Source: CALBPI01 sp942491885 (lineage in GTDB: Bacteria; Pseudomonadota; Gammaproteobacteria; Steroidobacterales; Woeseiaceae). Taken from it: a stretch of DNA of 64,000 nucleotides. Position 1 is the first letter of the stretch; every line of letters starts with the position of its first letter. Positions 61,779-64,000 of the stretch are shown piece by piece. The notes below the pieces were generated by a model. The model did not search any database, was not told the origin of the DNA, and saw nothing but the letters and a program-made list of their open reading frames with translations. The stretch covers positions 434,001 through 498,000 of the forward strand of contig CALOCQ010000008.1 in the NCBI GenBank assembly GCA_942491885.1, written 5' to 3'. The translations under genes were made by a program, and so were the position numbers.

Positions 61779-62320
61779 TGACCAGCCAACTCAGTATTCC
61801 GGCGTCACGGCAACGTGGTGTGGTGATGGTCATCGCGCTGATCGCATTGCTTCTGCTTTCGCTGATCGGCACGACGTCGATGCGCAGCTCTACCATGCAG
61901 GAAAAGATCAGCGGCAACATGCGCGACCAGGATCTCGCGTTCCAGGCTGCCGAGGCAGGCCTGCGCGAAGCTGAAGCCTACATCGAGTCGATTACGACAC
62001 TGGCACAATTCAACAATTCCGGCGGTCTTTATAAGATCGGGGATGCACCCGATGTCTACGCCGCCTGGCCGGCCGACGCGCGCGATTACAACAACGCGAC
62101 ATTCGGGGCGCTTGGTGACATCGCGACCGCCCCTGAATACATCATTGAAATTCGCGGCACGGTAGATGAGTCGGTTAACACGGCACTCAACCTGAGTGGT
62201 GGCTATGGTATCTCCAGTGGCACGGGCGATATCTTTATTTTCAAGATTCATGCGCGAGGCACCGGCTCGACCGATACCTCGCAGGTTGTTTTGCGTACCA
62301 ACTACGCCAAACGTTTCTGA
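61778..62320 (+). CDS. pilX: Type IV pilus minor pilin PilX
   Basis: A 180-residue minor pilin-like protein. The N-terminal RQRGVVMVIALIALLLLSLIG has the hydrophobic segment but no Glu+5, as in PilX of Pseudomonas and analogously GspK. MRDQDLAFQAAEAGLREAEAYIES is the diagnostic PilX helix. The C-terminal region includes TGDIFIFKIHARGTG. The gene begins on the last base of pilW's stop, and pilY1 starts 39 bases after it. Confidence 0.92.
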   Translation: MTSQLSIPASRQRGVVMVIALIALLLLSLIGTTSMRSSTMQEKISGNMRDQDLAFQAAEAGLREAEAYIESITTLAQFNNSGGLYKIGDAPDVYAAWPADARDYNNATFGALGDIATAPEYIIEIRGTVDESVNTALNLSGGYGISSGTGDIFIFKIHARGTGSTDTSQVVLRTNYAKRF

Positions 62321-62359
62321 TTTTTTATTTTGCGATCAAACCTCTGCAGGCTTAACGCT

Positions 62360-64000
62360 ATGAAGACTTCTGTTTCATTGACCCATCGTCTGACAACTGC
62401 CGTATGCGGCGCCTTGTTGGCCGCAGGTGGCGCGATAGCCGCGCCAGGCATTTTGTCGGACTCACCGCTGTTCCTGTCCGATTCGGTAGAGCCCAACATC
62501 ATCCTCGGCCTCGATAACTCGGGCAGTATGGATGGCGAAGTCCTGATGCCAACAAACGATGGCGGCATGTGGTGGAGTGAATCCGACGACAGTTTCGTTG
62601 GCCGGGATGCCAATGACAATCTGGTGCCCGGTACGATTAACTATAATCGTACCGGCGGCACTGGCGGCGGTCTGGGCTGGCGCAAATATGTCTATTTGTT
62701 CCCGAACGGAACCGGTAGCGATGCACGCCGGACCTACGGCAATGGCGCGAATCACTTTGCCGTACCGCCAACACTCGAGCACGGCTTTATTCGCAGCTCT
62801 GACTACAACGCGGGCTACTACGACCCAAGCATCGACTATGGGCCCTGGGTCGATACGGGCACCAGGACGTTCAACGATATTAACCCTACCGCCGCACCAT
62901 GGGATCCGATTCAGGACCCCACGACGTTTACCGTTGATCTGACGTCGGACATCACAGGGGCGGCCAACGACGACTGGCGCTTCTGGGTTCGCGAGGGTAT
63001 GCGCAACAATCTGGGCGCCGTCTCTACAGTCAGCCAGGCACAGACCTTCGATTATTTTCCGGCCACCTATTTCGTACGCGACGACACGGCCACGCTGTCA
63101 CTTGCGGGTGCACCTATAAATTGTTTGGCGCCTAATGCAATTAACTATGTTCTATTCCGTGCGACACCACCGTTGTTGGTTACCGGCACCGCGGACGCCG
63201 TCGGCCCCGACGGCGCTTGCCTCGTGCGTTATGAAATCCGCCCGACAACACCTGCCTACCCGAGTGGTCGCAGCTACGCGGATGAGATGCAGAACTTCGC
63301 CAACTGGTTCAGCTACTATCGCAAGCGCCATCAGGCCCTGCGTGGCGGCCTGACCCAGGCGCTGGATGAAATCAGCGGCGTGCGTGTTGGCTCGGTCCGA
63401 TTCAATGGCCGTTCACCTGTGAACATGCTCAGCCTGACGACGGACAAAGACGCCGTTCTTGAGAATATTTTCACCACGCGTGGCAATGGCGGAACACCGA
63501 CGCGCGAAACGCTGGACTACATCGGCGATCAGTTCGAGCGTACGGGTGCTGGCCGACCGGTTACCAACGCGTGTCAGAAAAACTACGCGATTATCTTTAC
63601 CGATGGGTTTGCGAACAACTCGAGCACGGGTGTTGGCAATGCCGATGGCACCAGCGGCGCGCCTTATCAGGATGCGTGGTCAAACACGCTGGGCGACATC
63701 GCAATGGACCGCTACGAAAACCTTAACGTACCGGGCTACGGGACCGGACAGGTCCCGGTCCCGATCGCCTGCTCGGCAACGCCTGACCCCTGGATTGACT
63801 GCAATCGTGACCTGCACATGAACACTTTCGCGGTCACGTTGAACGCCACGGGCACCATCTTCGGCGTGACGCACTTTACCCGCGAGGATGCGCACAATGT
63901 CCCGCCGGCATGGCCGCAGCCGAATCTGACCCGCAACCCGCGGATGGTCGACGACCTCTATCACGCGGCTGTTAACGGCCGCGGCGAAATGCTGAACGCC
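62360..64000 (+). CDS. pilY1: Type IV pilus tip adhesin PilY1 (N-terminal part)
   Basis: The frame stays open from ATG 62360 to the window edge (547 codons); the C-terminal beta-propeller is outside. A signal peptide (TAVCGALLAAGGAIA) is followed by a von Willebrand A-like domain with the MIDAS motif LDNSGSMDG at residues 51-59 and AIIFTDGFANN later. QNFANWFSYYRKRHQALRGG is a PilY1 hallmark. In the family it acts at the pilus tip as an adhesin and mechanosensor, calcium-regulated at the missing end. Confidence 0.92.
   Translation, partial: MKTSVSLTHRLTTAVCGALLAAGGAIAAPGILSDSPLFLSDSVEPNIILGLDNSGSMDGEVLMPTNDGGMWWSESDDSFVGRDANDNLVPGTINYNRTGGTGGGLGWRKYVYLFPNGTGSDARRTYGNGANHFAVPPTLEHGFIRSSDYNAGYYDPSIDYGPWVDTGTRTFNDINPTAAPWDPIQDPTTFTVDLTSDITGAANDDWRFWVREGMRNNLGAVSTVSQAQTFDYFPATYFVRDDTATLSLAGAPINCLAPNAINYVLFRATPPLLVTGTADAVGPDGACLVRYEIRPTTPAYPSGRSYADEMQNFANWFSYYRKRHQALRGGLTQALDEISGVRVGSVRFNGRSPVNMLSLTTDKDAVLENIFTTRGNGGTPTRETLDYIGDQFERTGAGRPVTNACQKNYAIIFTDGFANNSSTGVGNADGTSGAPYQDAWSNTLGDIAMDRYENLNVPGYGTGQVPVPIACSATPDPWIDCNRDLHMNTFAVTLNATGTIFGVTHFTREDAHNVPPAWPQPNLTRNPRMVDDLYHAAVNGRGEMLNA

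Noticed and set aside
1..64000. tRNA, rRNA, transposase, integrase or attachment sites
   Set aside because: I searched by eye on both strands and saw no cloverleaf, rRNA-like sequence, transposase motif or flanking direct repeats. A covariance search could still find a small RNA I missed.

Overview
The window looks like chromosomal DNA of a free-living, probably marine or sediment, gammaproteobacterium with moderately high G+C. The evidence is a type II secretion operon, a fabD-fabG-acpP-fabF-pabB-pabC-mltG-tmk-holB-pilZ block in the order common in gammaproteobacteria, type IVa minor pilins, many twin-arginine (Tat) exported enzymes, and a lithotrophic sulfur (Fcc/Sox) cluster. A relative of the uncultured sediment lineages such as Woeseiales is my guess, not a demonstrated placement. 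I see no tRNA, rRNA, CRISPR, prophage or insertion sequence.

Layout. 1-6.8 kb: tail of an AddA-like helicase-nuclease, then gspG-H-I-J-K-L-M-N on the minus strand (gspC-F are not next to it) and a divergent rhombosortase, the protease that processes proteins sorted through type II secretion. 6.8-15.6 kb: fatty-acid and folate synthesis, peptidoglycan release, dTMP kinase, DNA polymerase delta prime and a PilZ protein. 15.7-22.9 kb: a double cNMP-binding/rhodanese protein, a fused beta-oxidation enzyme, an EEP-family phosphodiesterase, a lone TIR-like protein, GDPD, and a Rieske/glutamate-synthase-like oxidoreductase broken by one missing base. 22.9-26.0 kb: a 7TM-PAS-PAS-GGDEF gene and the 5' half of recQ, both readable only by repeated frame changes. 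The indels look like sequence error more than gene decay.

27.1-31.2 kb: two phospholipid acyltransferases, a HAD-PlsC fusion with a histone-H1-like tail and a PlsB-type enzyme. 31.2-34.3 kb: an exported DUF1501/DUF1800 pair. 34.5-34.7 kb: an isolated short transcription unit with a promoter, an exceptionally long Shine-Dalgarno sequence, a 20-codon ORF and a strong terminator; this is the best candidate for something undescribed. 34.7-38.1 kb: modABC plus a membrane fatty-acid hydroxylase in one overlapping operon. 38.2-44.1 kb: a MarR regulator with two upstream dyads, a lipase-like hydrolase, a CBS protein and five uncharacterised membrane proteins.

44.1-47 kb: a bacterial indoleamine 2,3-dioxygenase divergent from an Lrp/AsnC regulator with two near-perfect operator half-sites between them, then a DUF808 membrane protein. 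47.2-53.5 kb: one tightly coupled operon joining a periplasmic molybdenum hydroxylase (IorAB type) to flavocytochrome c sulfide dehydrogenase (fccAB) and soxXYZA, without soxB or soxCD. The modABC genes 9 kb away could supply its molybdenum. 53.5-59.4 kb: a DUF411 metal protein, an M24 peptidase, a DUF2946-like protein with a ZnuD-like TonB receptor, and an exported M20 peptidase. 59.6-64 kb: fimT-pilV-pilW-pilX-pilY1, with pilY1 running off the end.
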